DNA of 64,000 nt from Heterohyrax brucei (lineage: Eukaryota; Chordata; Mammalia; Hyracoidea; Procaviidae), in the NCBI GenBank assembly GCA_028571685.1, contig CM053146.1, forward strand, positions 67,861,431 to 67,925,430, in the 5' to 3' direction. Shown here in pieces: positions 1-11,689 of the stretch (position 1 is the first letter of the stretch; every line of letters starts with the position of its first letter). Under the pieces are notes generated by a model. The model had not been told where the DNA came from. It was given only the letters and a program-made list of their open reading frames with translations, and did no database searches. The position numbers were made by a program, and so were the translations under genes.

Positions 1-97
1 TGTGTGTGTATTTGCATTTGTGGATGTGTGTTCTTGCATACATGCATGGGTGCGTACTTTTGTATGTTAGTGCGTGTTTGTGTATGTATGTGTTTGA
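1..97. repeat. Degenerate TG-rich low-complexity tract
   Basis: Imperfect tgtgtg and tgtatg runs begin at the window edge and fade by about position 97. Confidence 0.7.
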
Positions 98-735
98 GAG
101 TCGGCCATGGAAAAAGCAGGTTTGAAGATGGTGTGGGTGGAGATGCGCGTGCGAGTAGATTACACGGAGCCCTAAATGCCTGACTGTGGAGTCTGGCTTG
201 TGAAGTCATGGAGCTATTATGATGTCATAAACTTCAAAACCTCAAATGATAACTGAGCTGCTAACCGAAGTCAGTGAAGAAAATAATGACTTCTATCTAT
301 AATTATGTTCTCACTGCAAGTGAAGATAAGCATATCCTTTGATCTAAACAACTTCGTTTGGACAGCAGTTTCTTTGACCCCATAGATGAGATCTCTTTAT
401 GGAACCAAGACATGGGGGTAAAGGGATGGATAAGCTGGAGTGAGAAGTAGAGTCGATGAATGGAAAAGAATGAAAGAAACTGAATCAGAATTGTTTCAAA
501 ACAGTCATTCACTTATACATTCAACCCAGCATTTATTGATGATCTACTATGTGCCAGACACTGAGTTAAGAACTGTGGACGGAGAAATAAAAGACTCATT
601 CTTTCTTTCAAGAGCCTATTTTCCTAATTGTTTAGAGGAATACACAATTAGAATGCCCCATGACAAGTACCACAAGGAAATGAAGCACAGGAGCTCAGGG
701 AGCATAGAGAAAAGGGTCGCCTCGCCTAGAATTGT

Positions 736-765
736 CTCTCTCTCTCTGTGTGCGTATGCGTGTGC

Positions 766-796
<31 letters not shown>
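736..796. repeat. (TC)n/(TG)n microsatellite
   Basis: A tctctc run passes into imperfect tgtgcg and then a pure tgtg run at about 768-796. Confidence 0.9.
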
Positions 797-964
797 AAGG
801 CTGCCTAAACTGAATCTTTAAGCATCAATAAAGTTTTTCAAATAAAAGATTATTGGGAAAGATTTTCCAGGCAAAGGAAGCATCTTTGTAAGAGATCAGC
901 ATTGTAGGTTGCTGTGGCTGCACAATATGGTGAGGAACAGCTCCTGTTAAACTGGAGAAGTTAT

Positions 965-1220
965 CATAGCAGCTTCTTCTCACTGAATTCACAGCCTGTG
1001 TGAGGTATTATACCAAGAACTGCACAAGGATCACCTTATTTAACTTTCACGATAATCACATAAAGTAGGTATTATATCACTTCTGGTTTCAATGAGGAAA
1101 GTTAAGCCCAATAAAATTAATGAACTTTTCCAGGGGTACATAATTGATAGTTGGTGGAGCCAGGATTAGAACCGAAGATGTCTGGCTTTAGAATTCATTC
1201 TCTTAAAGGTCATTTTTACA
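965..1220 (-). mobile_element. MIR SINE (old, diverged)
   Basis: The order of recognisable blocks is that of a reversed MIR core. 'gaggtattataccaag' is followed by 'aaagtaggtattatat', then 'atgaggaaagttaagccc' and 'gtggagccaggattagaacc', ending near 'ctctta'. It is strongly diverged, as expected for this mammal-wide family. Confidence 0.75.
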
Positions 1221-1604
1221 CTACTGCTATACACTGTATATAAAGGGTATATTAAAAAGCTTAGACATTCTAAGAACAATTAGCAGTTGTTAAAATGGCA
1301 TAATTACATTTGCAGTTCTTACAGACTACTTTAATATAGAAAAGGTGGTTTGACTGAAGAAGATGAAAACTGAAGGTACTGAAACGAAAGGTGATTGTTA
1401 TAATTTCAGAAGGAAATTCTGCAGCCTTGAATTAAAATACTCCTTTAATGCAGCAGGCAACCTCTATGATGGCTCCCTATGAGTTTCGCTTCCTAGTACT
1501 CCTGTCCTTGTGTATTTCTTTCCAGTTAAATGTAGGCTGGGCCTACTGGCTTTCTTCTAATGAAAAGAATATGGAAGAAATCATGGGAAGTCACTTTCAA
1601 TAAC

Positions 1605-1742
1605 TAACCTAGTGCCATTGAGTCAGATCTGACTCATAGCGACCCTAGAGGCCAGAGTAGAACTGCCCCCCGAGTATTCAAGGAGCTCCTGGTGGATTTG
1701 AACTAACAACCTGTAGTGGTAGCACTTAACCCACTACACCAC
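1605..1742 (-). mobile_element. AfroSINE, reverse orientation
   Basis: The tail 'attgagtcagatctgactca' comes first. It is followed by 'tagcgaccctagaggcc' and 'aggagctcctggtgga', and the reversed tRNA-related head 'cacttaacccactacacc' closes the element. Confidence 0.92.
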
Positions 1743-1809
1743 AGAAAGTCATAGTCTTTTTACAGTCATTCCCGTAGTACACTGTAAAAAGACTGTGACT
1801 TTCTGTCTT

Positions 1810-2133
1810 CGGTGGATTCTCTTGCTTGCCACTTGGGCTGCCGCTTGAGGGCAGAGGAAGCCAGCTGTTAGGGTAGAACACATCCCTGTGAGGCGGCCCG
1901 GTGGAATGAGCTTGAAAGCAAATTCTCCCCCAGCTGAGCCTTGAAACGACAGCAACCATGGAAGCCACCTTGACTGAAGGCTGGTGAAGGACCCTGAGCC
2001 CAAACCATGCAGCCAAACTGCTCTTGGATTCCTGACCCACAGAAAGTGTGAGATAACAAATGTTTGATGTTTTCAGTCACTAAGATTTGAGTGTAACTTA
2101 TTATGCAACAATAAATAGCTAATATATCAAGAA
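1810..2133 (+). mobile_element. MLT1-like LTR (ERVL-MaLR type)
   Basis: Diagnostic 3' LTR phrases are present in order: 'ggattcctgacccacagaaa', 'gtgagataacaaatg', 'ttttcagtcactaag' and 'ttatgcaacaataaatagc'. No internal retroviral sequence follows, so this is a solo LTR. The exact subfamily is uncertain. Confidence 0.7.
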
Positions 2134-2202
2134 CTCTTACTGTAATTGTCATGTACACCAAAGGCCCTGTAGAGGCTTAGATTATGTGTGGTAGGTTGAC
2201 CT

Positions 2203-2695
2203 TGTTTATTAATGCCATTTGGGTATAAGACATTCTATTTACAGGATTTTTTCTAGGAGGTCATAACTAACTCTAATTGTCAATAAATCCCTAATCCACT
2301 CAAATCGCCTTATAATAATCTGCTTTTTATTTACTTTTCTCACAAAAGTAAGTAAGTATATTTTGTGAGAAACAGCTGGTTTTCTACATGCACGTAGATA
2401 TGGGTGGAAGCATAATGTCTAGGGTGAGGGACATCCTAGTGGAGACTGAGGACGCAAACCCTATCCACTGCTGGAATGCTCTATCAGCTGGAATGAAGGT
2501 GGACTACTAGGTACTAGCCTAGAAATACCAAATATATATTTTGTGAGAAAAATAAATAAAAACAGATCACTATAAGGCGATTTGAATGGATTAGGGATTT
2601 ACTGACAATTAGAGTTAGTTATGACCTCCTTGGTTGGGGGCGTGGAAAATCCTTCTAAACAGAATGTCTTATACACAAATGACATTATTAAACAA
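2203..2695. repeat. Foldback palindrome with arms of about 150 bp
   Basis: The sequence around 2203-2350 reappears reverse-complemented around 2533-2695. Shared blocks include 'ggaggtcataactaac', 'cactcaaatcgccttata' (one change) and 'tataagacattct'. The spacer of about 180 bp is unrelated to the arms. It may be a non-autonomous DNA transposon of unrecognised family. I see no coding content. Confidence 0.8.
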
Positions 2696-2723
2696 AAAAA
2701 GCCACAGGTCTATATGGTTGTTG

Positions 2724-2885
2724 GAAACCCTGTTGGTGTAGTGGTTAAGTGCCACATCCATCTGGTAACCAAAAGGTCAGCGGTTCAAATCTGCCAGGTG
2801 CTCCTTGGAAACTCTATGGAGTAATTCTACCCCATCCTATAGGGTCATTATGAGCTAGAATCAACTGGACAGTAGTGGTTTCTTG
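2724..2885 (+). mobile_element. AfroSINE
   Basis: The head 'ggtgtagtggttaagtgcc' and B-box-like 'ggttcaaatctgcc' are followed by 'ggtgctccttggaaactc' and the tail 'gggtcattatgagctagaat'. It starts directly beside the foldback palindrome. Confidence 0.93.
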
Positions 2886-2987
2886 TATTTTTTTAATACA
2901 TGGTTGTTACTGTAACACGCACAGTATAGCCAAATAAATGACTGTGATAGACAACTAATGTTTCTGATAAAGATTATTATCCACTCT

Positions 2988-3145
2988 GGAAATCTTGGTG
3001 GCATAGTGCTTACGAGCTACGGCTGCTAACCAAAAGGTTGGCAGGTTGAATCCACTGTGCTGTCTTTGAAAACTCTATTTGGCAGTTCAGCTCTGTTCTT
3101 TAGGGTCACTATGCATTGGAATTGAGTCGACAGCAACAGGTTTGG
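2988..3145 (+). mobile_element. AfroSINE, diverged
   Basis: The head 'ggtggcatagtgcttacgag', 'gctgctaaccaaaaggttgg' and the tail 'gggtcactatgcattggaat' identify it. It lies head-to-tail with the preceding SINE. Confidence 0.88.
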
Positions 3146-4104
3146 TTTTATAGTCAAATTGCACTACAATATACGATATTTATACCCTTTAAATAACTAC
3201 CTTTCATTATATAATCTCCCTGGAACAGGTGACATGGAAGAGGGCAAATTTAAAGTGCAGTCCTTCAAGGCCCCCATCCGCCCGGGAGGTGTACTTTCTC
3301 AGCCACATGAGTCACTGGCTGTGTGTGCACAGTTAGCTCAGATGAGCTGGCACCCTTGAAATTGCAGCAGCTGCACAAAACAATTACCAAGCTCTGACTG
3401 AGAAAATTTCCCAGGAGAGACAAAGAGCCAGCTGGGCATTGCTGGTGCTTGCCTGGTGGACGTTTGTTAGTTTGTATGAACCCTGAAATTCCCAGAGCAG
3501 CAATCAATGGGTGAGATAATTCGGCTCAGAATATGTTAACCCAGAAAACTGTAACTGGAGAAGACCCCTTTGTGGGGGCACTCTGTGTCTTTTGCAAGGC
3601 ATATTGGCAAGCCTTGTCCCAAATGTTTAGAACCCAGATGAAGCTCCTGAAGCTTGGCATCTGATTCAAGGAGGCTGGCACTTTTTAATGAAACTGAATC
3701 CACCAAGCCTTGGCTTTCTCAGTGTAACCTCCTGCAATAATGTCTTTAAACTTTTTGGTCAAAATTACACTGGAAATTTATGCACAGAGCCAACTTCTAG
3801 TGTTAATCTTCCAAGACATATTCATTATACCAGAGGCTGTATCAAAATATTAATGTTTGCTTGGCATACTGTCAGAGAAAAATGCCTCACAGCACCTTAA
3901 TACATTCAGTAATTCAGAAAAACTCATTATCTTTAAACTATCATTTACCTTGTTATGAAGACAGATGCTGAAATGAGGTGACTTTTAAAACACATTTTCC
4001 ATGCAATATATATTTAAAGTAAAGGTTATGAATCTTCTTAAACTAATGAAGGATTTTCTAACTAGTTTGCTTTAAATTAATTTTACTAAGGTATATGTCA
4101 TTTA

Positions 4105-4295
4105 GAAACTACAGTGGTTTCTAAATGGTTAAGTGCCATCTGGTTCCCTAATGGTTAAGTGCCATCTCTGCTAACCAAAAGGCTGGCTGTTCAAATCTGG
4201 CAGGAGCTCCTCTGAAACTCCATGAGGCAGCTCTTCTCTATCTTATAGGATTGCTATGAGTCATAATCGACTTGATGGCAGTGGGTTTGTTTTGG
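4105..4295 (+). mobile_element. AfroSINE with internally duplicated head
   Basis: 'aatggttaagtgccatct' occurs twice, about 27 bp apart, before 'gctaaccaaaaggctggc'. The tail 'tgctatgagtcataatcgac' is intact. The duplication is local to the tRNA-like head. Confidence 0.88.
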
Positions 4296-5359
4296 GTTCT
4301 GTCATTTGGCTTCTGTCTGTAAGATTTGTTAATGTGTTTTGTTAGTATACTTTTAAACATCTTCAAATACAACTAACCTTGAGAAATCAGTGAAACAAAG
4401 GTGAACCTCTGTATTATCTCTAGTAAATGATAATGTCAGAAAAAAAAGCATGCAGTATCTCCTTATGAATTGAAGAAAGAAAACCTTTATGGAAAACATT
4501 TGCAAATTTGGAGCTTCAAAAGATAAGATCCTGTTGTTACCTCTAGCAGAAACATAGCTCCTAAGATGTTAAAAGTGTTTACGCATATGATTAAGTCCCA
4601 CATTTGTAATAAAATCTTTTATTAAAGCAGTAAAAATGTGCAGTGGTCAGGACCAGAAGATACAACCCTGGAAAGGAGATTTAGATTTAGATATGCTTCA
4701 GTTACCTCTGGAGTGAGGAAACAGGATGTTGAAGGCTTAGGCTAGATGCATAAACCTTGTCATTCATTAGCATCTATTATATTCTAACTACAATGAAAAG
4801 GAAAACAAAAGTGAAAGAAGTAATGTGAATTCTTGCTGGTACTTGGCAGCAACTAAAGGCAGCATGCTGAGACTGTAGGAGTTTAAGATTATTCCTGCCA
4901 TTCTGGGAATTTTCCTGCCACATCTCTCCTCTTGGCAGGAAGGTCTCATCTCCTGCTAGCACGGACTCACTCAGCAGTATGCTGTGACTGGCTTGTCTCC
5001 CAGGTGTTCAAACTCAACATGCCTTTGGAAAGCAGAGGGGCAGGGGCACAGGAGGCGAGGCCGAGACCCCAGGCTCTGCTGAGCACAGTGCTACCTAGCA
5101 GCCATCCTGCAACGCTTTCGTAGTTCTTGGCTCTACTTTCAGCTCTACGGCCCCAGCATGAGGGCTTAAGAAAAAAGTCAACAAGGTCTTTCTTCCTGGC
5201 AGGCTTCAGAAATAGGATGCGAAGAACAGATTTCAAACAGAGGCAGTCTTGCTTTTCTTTGAAACAGGTAGACCCTAAAAAAAGGGACGCTGTCATTTCT
5301 ATCTTCATAGAACAATAGTGATACATGGTATGAAGCAAAAATATTACTAGCTCTGAGAC

Positions 5360-5405
5360 AGAATAGTGCATTTGGATCCGACTCGACGGCACTTGGCTTG
5401 GCTCT
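5360..5405 (+). mobile_element. AfroSINE/RTE 3' tail fragment
   Basis: Only 'ggatccgactcgacggcact' and neighbouring bases remain, matching the shared SINE/RTE tail. Confidence 0.6.
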
Positions 5406-5599
5406 AATGCTTTCTTATTTTCATTCTTTTTATAGTGTTACTAAACAAAGCACTGTTCAATGCTTAACAGCTAAATACACATAATAGACTTATTTGAGGA
5501 ACTGGTAGAAATTTTTTCATGCATTGCCTCTTCAAACATCTGTTCTCTCCTTTCCTCCCTCCCCCCCGCCTCCCTCCGACATTTTTGAGCACCTTCCTC

Positions 5600-5960
5600 G
5601 CTCCCTCCCTTCATATGACAATTTTGAGTACCTCCTAGGCACTGAGAAAGCCATGCAAAAACAGGAGATGCAGTCCCTGTCCTCAAGGAGCTTGCATACT
5701 GCTCGGGGCAAGCAAACAAGACCCACATAATTCTACAGAATTTACTTACAATAATGACATATGAAAGAAAAGAAAAGGGCACTGTGAGAGCATCCCATTG
5801 AATTTAACTTAGTATTGCCAGGTAGCTAAGGAAGGCATCCTTGAGGAAGTGGTATTGAAACTCAAATGACTCTTTGATCTTTTGGAGCTAGGTACAGGTG
5901 TGGCATGTAGAGATGACACTAGACAGACAGTCAGGACTAATAAAGGTGGGCCTCGAACAA
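5600..5960 (+). repeat. Old dispersed repeat, family not assigned
   Basis: 'gagtacctcctaggcactga' and 'gtccctgtcctcaaggagct' followed by 'ccttgaggaagtggtattga' resemble an old mammal-wide repeat ('tgccaggcactg..ggagct'). Weaker relatives lie near 520-640, 28980-29200, 30150-30300 and 51720-51890. Confidence 0.5.
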
Positions 5961-6014
5961 GCCTTTACATACATGAAACATCTTCTTGAAGGCTCCCAAA
6001 CATTCCTTTGGTGT

Positions 6015-6523
6015 CTGTCTTAGCTATCTAGTGTTGCTATAACAGAAATACCACAAATGGATGGCTTTAACAGAGAGGAATTTATTTTCTCCTAGTCTGG
6101 TAGGCTAGAAGTCCAAGTTCAGGGTGTCAGCTCCAGGGATAGGCTTTCGCTCTCTGTTGCTTCTGGATGAAGGACTTTCTCATGAATTTTCCCCTGAACT
6201 AGGAATTTCTCCATGCAGGAACCCCCAGGTCCAAAGGATGCATTCTGCTCTCAGCACTGCTTTCTTGGTGGTATGAGGTTCCCTTCTCACTCTGCTTGAT
6301 TTTGTTTTATATTAAGACACAAACCAATCTTGTAGATTGAGTCCTGCCTCATTAACACAACTGCTGTCCATCTCATTTAATTGATATCATAGAGGCAAGA
6401 TTTACAACACACAGGAAAATCACATCAAGTGACAAAACAGTGGACAATCACATGGTACTAGGAATCACAGCCTAGTCATATCGATATATGTATTTTAGGG
6501 AGACAAAATTCAATCCATGACAC
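6015..6523 (-). mobile_element. Solo LTR, same family as the pair at 62270-63756
   Basis: Reverse-complemented, it starts 'tgtcatggattgaattttg' and ends 'atagcaacactagatagct..gacag'. It shares 'aaagccatcca..ttgtggtatttctgtta' and 'acctgggggttcctgcatgg' with the copies near the window's far end. This one is the most diverged. No coding region is attached. Confidence 0.75.
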
Positions 6524-6811
6524 TGCCAGGCTCTTCCCGTAAGAATCTATCTCCACCTTTCATTGTTGGTTTCAAATATTCCATCTCTTTTCAACCAGTT
6601 AATTTTTTACAACTTCAGGAACTTTGGTGGGATTCCCATGCAGATAGTATTATAGACTATTAGAGCTGCAGTGGAACAAGAAATCATCCAGAAAACATTC
6701 CTATCACCTTCAATAAAAGGAAACTTATGAGAAGTTAAGTAATTTGCTTAACATCACGGAACAGAATGTGTGACCTCAGTGCTGAGCAACCTGTAGATTT
6801 AAATAATCCAT

Positions 6812-6968
6812 TTGATATTGATGGCGTAGTGGTTAAGTGCTACGGCTGCTAACCAAAAGGCTAGCAGTTCAAATCTACTAGGTGCTCCCTGGAAACTCCA
6901 TGAGGCAGTTCTGTCTGTCCTAAAGGATCCCCATGAGTTGGACTTAACTCAATGGGAACAAGTTTGTA
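6812..6968 (+). mobile_element. AfroSINE
   Basis: The head 'ggcgtagtggttaagtgcta', 'gctgctaaccaaaaggctag' and a degraded tail 'ccccatgagttggacttaac' identify it. Confidence 0.92.
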
Positions 6969-6974
6969 TTTGAT

Positions 6975-7135
6975 ATGAGCTCTGATGGTACAGTGGTTAA
7001 GAGCTTGGCTGCTAACCAAAGGTTCACTGGTTCCAGTCCACCAGCTGCTCCTTGGAAACCCTATAAGGCAGCTCTATTCTGTCCTATAGAGGCACTATTA
7101 GTTGGAATCCACTTGATGGCATTGGGTTTTGGATT
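6975..7135 (+). mobile_element. AfroSINE
   Basis: 'gatggtacagtggttaagag' leads to 'gctgctaaccaaaggttcac' and the tail 'ttagttggaatccacttgat'. It begins within about 10 bp of the previous SINE. Confidence 0.92.
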
Positions 7136-7239
7136 TCTTTTGTTAGGGGTGGATATGAAAACTTTTAACACATGATTTGTTATTAGCGTATTTATGCTAT
7201 CACCCTTTTAATGTAATGCTCAAACGCATTTTATTGGTC

Positions 7240-7945
7240 TCAAAGCCCTTGTGGCATAGTGGTTAAGGTCTATGGCTGCTATTCACCAGGCACTCCTTGG
7301 AAAGTCTACGGGGCAGTTCTAATATGCCAAGGCCAAGTGCCATACTGAAAAATTTTCCTTCCCCCATCCTTGCTGTTCCTACACCCGCCTAGCTCCCCCT
7401 TCATTTCACAGCAGCTCTCGCCAGACAAGGACACTCTCCCTTGATAAGCCCGGCTCCCAGGCTGGCTGGATACCCCCTGTTTCCTTTTCCCAGCTCGGCT
7501 CCCCAGCTGGCCAGAGACTCCCCTTTCCTTTCCCAGACCGGCACCCCAGCTGGCAAGATGTGATAACCCCATTCCCCTTTTCCTTTCCCAGCCTGGCCCC
7601 CTTCCTTTGCCAGATGGGATAGTTCCCTTTGACGAATCTCACGCCTATGCTCCCCTTATCAAAGCCTCCCACCCACCTAGCAGGATGCCCCCCTCCTCAG
7701 AACTCTGCCTGCTTACCCCATTTGTCTCAACCACGACTACACTATAAGTAGGGACTCAAAACTTGACTCGGGGCCATTTTGTTGGAACCTGCAGAGGTCC
7801 CATTTGGCCCGTTGACGTAATAAACTGTCCCTTGCCTCCTCCTGGGTGTCGCACGCTTCGTTTTCCTATAACAGTTCTACTCTGTCTATAGTGGCGCTAC
7901 GAGTTGGAACTGACTCAACATCAGTGGGTTTAGTTTCGGTTTAAT
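7240..7945 (+). mobile_element. AfroSINE split by an LTR insertion
   Basis: The SINE head and body occupy 7240-7320 ('ggcatagtggttaaggtcta', 'ggcactccttggaaagtcta'). The tail resumes at 7872-7945 ('tctactctgtctatagtgg', 'gagttggaactgactcaac'). The LTR between them defines the interruption. Confidence 0.9.
7321..7871 (+). mobile_element. Solo LTR of an endogenous retrovirus inside an AfroSINE
   Basis: This C-rich block of about 550 bp interrupts a SINE at 'cagttct', which is repeated on the other side (7314-7320 and 7872-7878). That fits a short target duplication. It has a TATA-like 'actataagtaggg' at about 7741, an AATAAA at 7819-7824 and a C/T-rich 3' end finishing in 'cctataaca', the usual layout of an LTR. 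The internal C-rich part shows imperfect repeats around 'ttcctttcccag'. No internal retroviral region is present. Class I is a guess from the layout. Confidence 0.72.
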
Positions 7946-9307
7946 CTTATACGGTAAATATTTCCTTTAGTTATTTTGCCAATTCTTTCCTGCAGCCCAT
8001 CATAACCTACTTAGAAAACGCACAAGGCTATTTAGGACCAGGTCATCATCTGGATTCATGCAAATTCAAAATTATATTTAGTCTGAATGAAAATGGCTGT
8101 CTTTTTTTTTAAAGGCTTTATTACACATTGTATTCACCTACCTTCCAGTCCAATATTTAACCACAGATCCTCTGAAATTTCTAGCACTAATTTAATTTTA
8201 AACCTCCTGCATGCCTTAGTCTAAGATAGGCCCTAGGGCAGTTTGCGCTCCTGACCTACTTCCTAGTTTCTTTGATGCTCTGGAATACAGCACATTTTAC
8301 AGACTGGGTTGCATTCTAGAATAGGTCATCAATCATGTGGCTCCCTGGGCTTTCCTGGTGCTTTTGAGAAGGAAGCAGAATGGATACAAATAAAACATGT
8401 GGGAAATTTTTATTTTAAAACTTCAGATCTGTTCACAGAAGTCACAAAGGGAGAGAGGTACTGCTGCATTCTAAATTTAGGTAGGTGGGGATGACTCAAT
8501 TACTGGAAAATGCTACTTCTAGCTGACAGGATGGAGCCCTGTAACAGGCATGGTGAATATAAGGATTTAAAATACTTTTCTTAAATTGTATAAAAGGCCA
8601 TTTAATACCTTGAATTTATATCTTATAACAGTTGGTAAGTTGAACAGAAATTACTTATCTTTTAAAAACAGTGCTAATTATTTATTACCTAAAAGGTTAA
8701 TGCATGGCTAATTATGTACTGATCAAAAAGTTTATTTTATGTTATAGTGCTACCATAGTTTGGATTTCTGGTATAATCATGGGCTTGTGAAAGTTATACT
8801 TTCTTGTAGATTCTAAACAGGTCTACTTATTAATTAACGGCATCAAGTGATCAATTCCCAAAGTGCAATTCAAAACTAAAATGAAACAGCAATTAGATTT
8901 TATAGTTTAGGTGAAATACAAGTGGCAATGTATTATCTCCTGGTTTTACTTTCATGTATATGACAAATTAAATTTACATGTATGTTTATAGGATAAACAA
9001 GCACCAAGAAACATTTATCTGAGGAAACTCGATACTCAAGCTAATGTGTTACATAGCCTAGAATATGCAAGGTCATAATTTTATGAGACCAGTAGTGTCG
9101 TTCTCAATGGCCCCTAGGTAGTTCAGTGGGCTTTGTCTCATTCTGATCCTCCTATCTATAGCACCCTCTCCACTATTTTTGTCCACTATTTGAAATCTTG
9201 AGCATTGTTCAAGACCCAGAACAGGTCTTCCCTTTCCATGAGTTTTTTATGATCATGCTAATACAGCCATTCTCTGAGGCTTCTTAAAAATATAGTGTGC
9301 CCTACAG

Positions 9308-9480
9308 ATGCTACTGGAAACCCTGATGGTATGGTGGTTAAGTGTTATGGCTGCTAACCAAAAAATCAGCAGTTTGAATCTGCCAGGTGCTTCTTGGAAA
9401 TTCTATGGAGCAGTTCCACTCTGCCCTATAAGTGTCATTATGGGTTGGAATCAATTTGACAGCAGTGGGTTTGGTTATGG
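9308..9480 (+). mobile_element. AfroSINE
   Basis: The head 'gatggtatggtggttaagtg', 'gctgctaaccaaaaaatcag' and the tail 'cattatgggttggaatcaat' identify it. Confidence 0.93.
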
Positions 9481-10959
9481 TGTAGAAGTTATTGTTTAAT
9501 TATGCATAGCTCAGTGATATATTTCTAATTATGTCACATACTTTAAATAGTCTGCCTGCCTACATTCATCAAGGGAAGCTATTGGTGTGTAGAAGTAGAT
9601 AGAGTCATATGTGTCATAGGTGCTCAGAAAATGACGTTTCCAAAAAACTACAGGCAGGTGAATTTACCTCAAGATACAACAGTGAGGACTCTTTATGCTT
9701 GTGTGGGTGTGGGTGCAGGTGCGTGTATGTTGTGAAGACTTTTCTTATTTGTATGGAAACTGATAAACAGAGTGGAATGTGCTCAAAAGGATTAAAGATA
9801 TTTAATATTTAACATTTTGTGTACTTGGGGAAATCTTTGAAGAGGCATTAGAGTCCCTCCTAATACCCCTTTTAGTCCCATTAAGCCCTGACTTTCAGTC
9901 TTTCTTAAAATGGAAATAAATGCAGGCTGATCCGCAAGATAGAGGAATGGAATTATTTTAATTTCTACTTCATGACAATGTCATCTTAGATTTTATTTGA
10001 AGGCATTGCAAATGTAACCTGATATTCCGTGAAAAATGATTTTGCCAAGGAGATGATAATTTCTCAAGGGTTTAATGAAGACCTCAGGAAAGGAAAGAAA
10101 ATCTCCAGTTGAAGGCAGGAATTAGATTAGGCTACAAAAATGGAATTATGATTAGTTAATATAACAACTCTGTTTTTTGTTTGCGATAAAGTTTATTGAA
10201 AACTTACTTTTTTAAAAAACAGATACCTGTGGTGTATGCATTTCTTCCAATTGCATTTGAACCAATAACTGCCTTGTAAGTGGTGCGGTCTGAATTCAGA
10301 AAGCTCACTACATTCATAAAGGTATGTTCCACAGTTCTGCATCACATCTAATGCTCCTTCTTCAGAAGCTGTCTGTTTTACCAAGCCCCTAACTTCTTCT
10401 GATGGTGAAAGGGGACAGATGTGGCTGGCAGTGGGGTGGCATGACACCTGAGGAGGATGAAGTGGCAGAGAACTGGGGAGGATGCCAATGGAACAAGAAG
10501 GCCTGCTACTTAAAAATTTCTTTTCTGTCTCCTGCCATCCCTTCACTGCCCTCCTCTTTGTTTCCATCAGTAAAATATTCACTTGAGTTAATGAGCTTCT
10601 CCTTGAAAATGCAAATATATCCCAATGAGAACAAAGCTCCCAGTTTTCATGCAGCTTTTAATATGAAGTGATCTAATCAAATGAACAGCATTCAGGAAAC
10701 ATAGATTTTTAGGAGGCTGGGAAGAACTGAAGGAATTTATTTTTAAGTAAATGCTATTTGTAATTTCTTATATGACTTTAGAACATTTGTAGAGTTGGAT
10801 GAATAGTCATCAGTGATTTGGAAGAAAAATTTTGTGGTGGAATTCAAACTTGGTTGAATGGTTTACCTTAGAGTACAAGAAGTTACTCGCTGTTACAGGG
10901 GCCAAGGAAGAAGAGGTAAGAAATCAGACAGTAGTTCACAGATGGAAGTTTTCTCATGA

Positions 10960-11330
10960 TCACAACATACTTCCACTGCTCTTCCCATATCTGCCCTCTG
11001 GACTTGGCCTTCCCTGCTTACTTGATCTGTGTCTGCCTTCCAGACCCATTGCCCACGTCTCTCCCTGGCCAGCAGCCTTCTTGTTTTCTTCATGTTTCAA
11101 TATAAGCACCACTTTTTTCTAACTCCGTCCAACTTGGTTAGGTTCCCTCCTCACAGATGACTCCTTGTTTTATAGCATAATGCTTAGCATACTTTTTTAC
11201 ACGCACTGCTGATCATTCTATCTTTGCCACTACACTAGATGGCAGGGTCTGTGTTTTCACGGCAACTTTCTAACACAGAGTTCTGTTCAGAGTAGGCACT
11301 GCACAAGGACCTGAAGAATGAGCGCGTACT
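10960..11330 (+). mobile_element. L2 LINE 3' end, old
   Basis: The tail phrases 'ctagatggcagggtctgtgt' and 'gagtaggcactgcacaagga' match the L2 3' end, preceded by a C/T-rich stretch. It is highly diverged. Confidence 0.6.
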
Positions 11331-11689
11331 TTGTTGTTTTATATCTGTCCTGACACTTAAAACTGAGTGCCTACAAAAAAAAGAATATTCTCACTACTTT
11401 AAGATCAGTGATGAAAGACAAAGAAGGATCAATAATATGGTCAAGAACATCGTGGTATTAAATTACGGGGGCTGGATCTTGAACATAAGTGACATTTGCT
11501 TGTCTTTCTAGTGGAAATTAACATAACCACAGACCCTTAACCTCTTACAGTTCAGCCCAGGTTGGCCATATCCAAGCTATTCTATCCAGCACAGTGTCTT
11601 CTCATGTATTCTCTTCTCTTTTTCACATTGGTAGAAAGAAGGCAAGAACGGAAGAATATGAAAGAGGAGGTAGAATTAACTCTCATATG

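Noticed and set aside
2724..2800. Possible tRNA gene from A- and B-box-like sequence
   Set aside because: It is the tRNA-derived head of an AfroSINE. The same applies to every other copy in the window.
4967..5392. 141-codon open frame on the minus strand
   Set aside because: It is one of the longest frames outside transposons, but it has low-complexity, protein-unlike composition. No homologue is recognised, and a SINE tail lies at its start.
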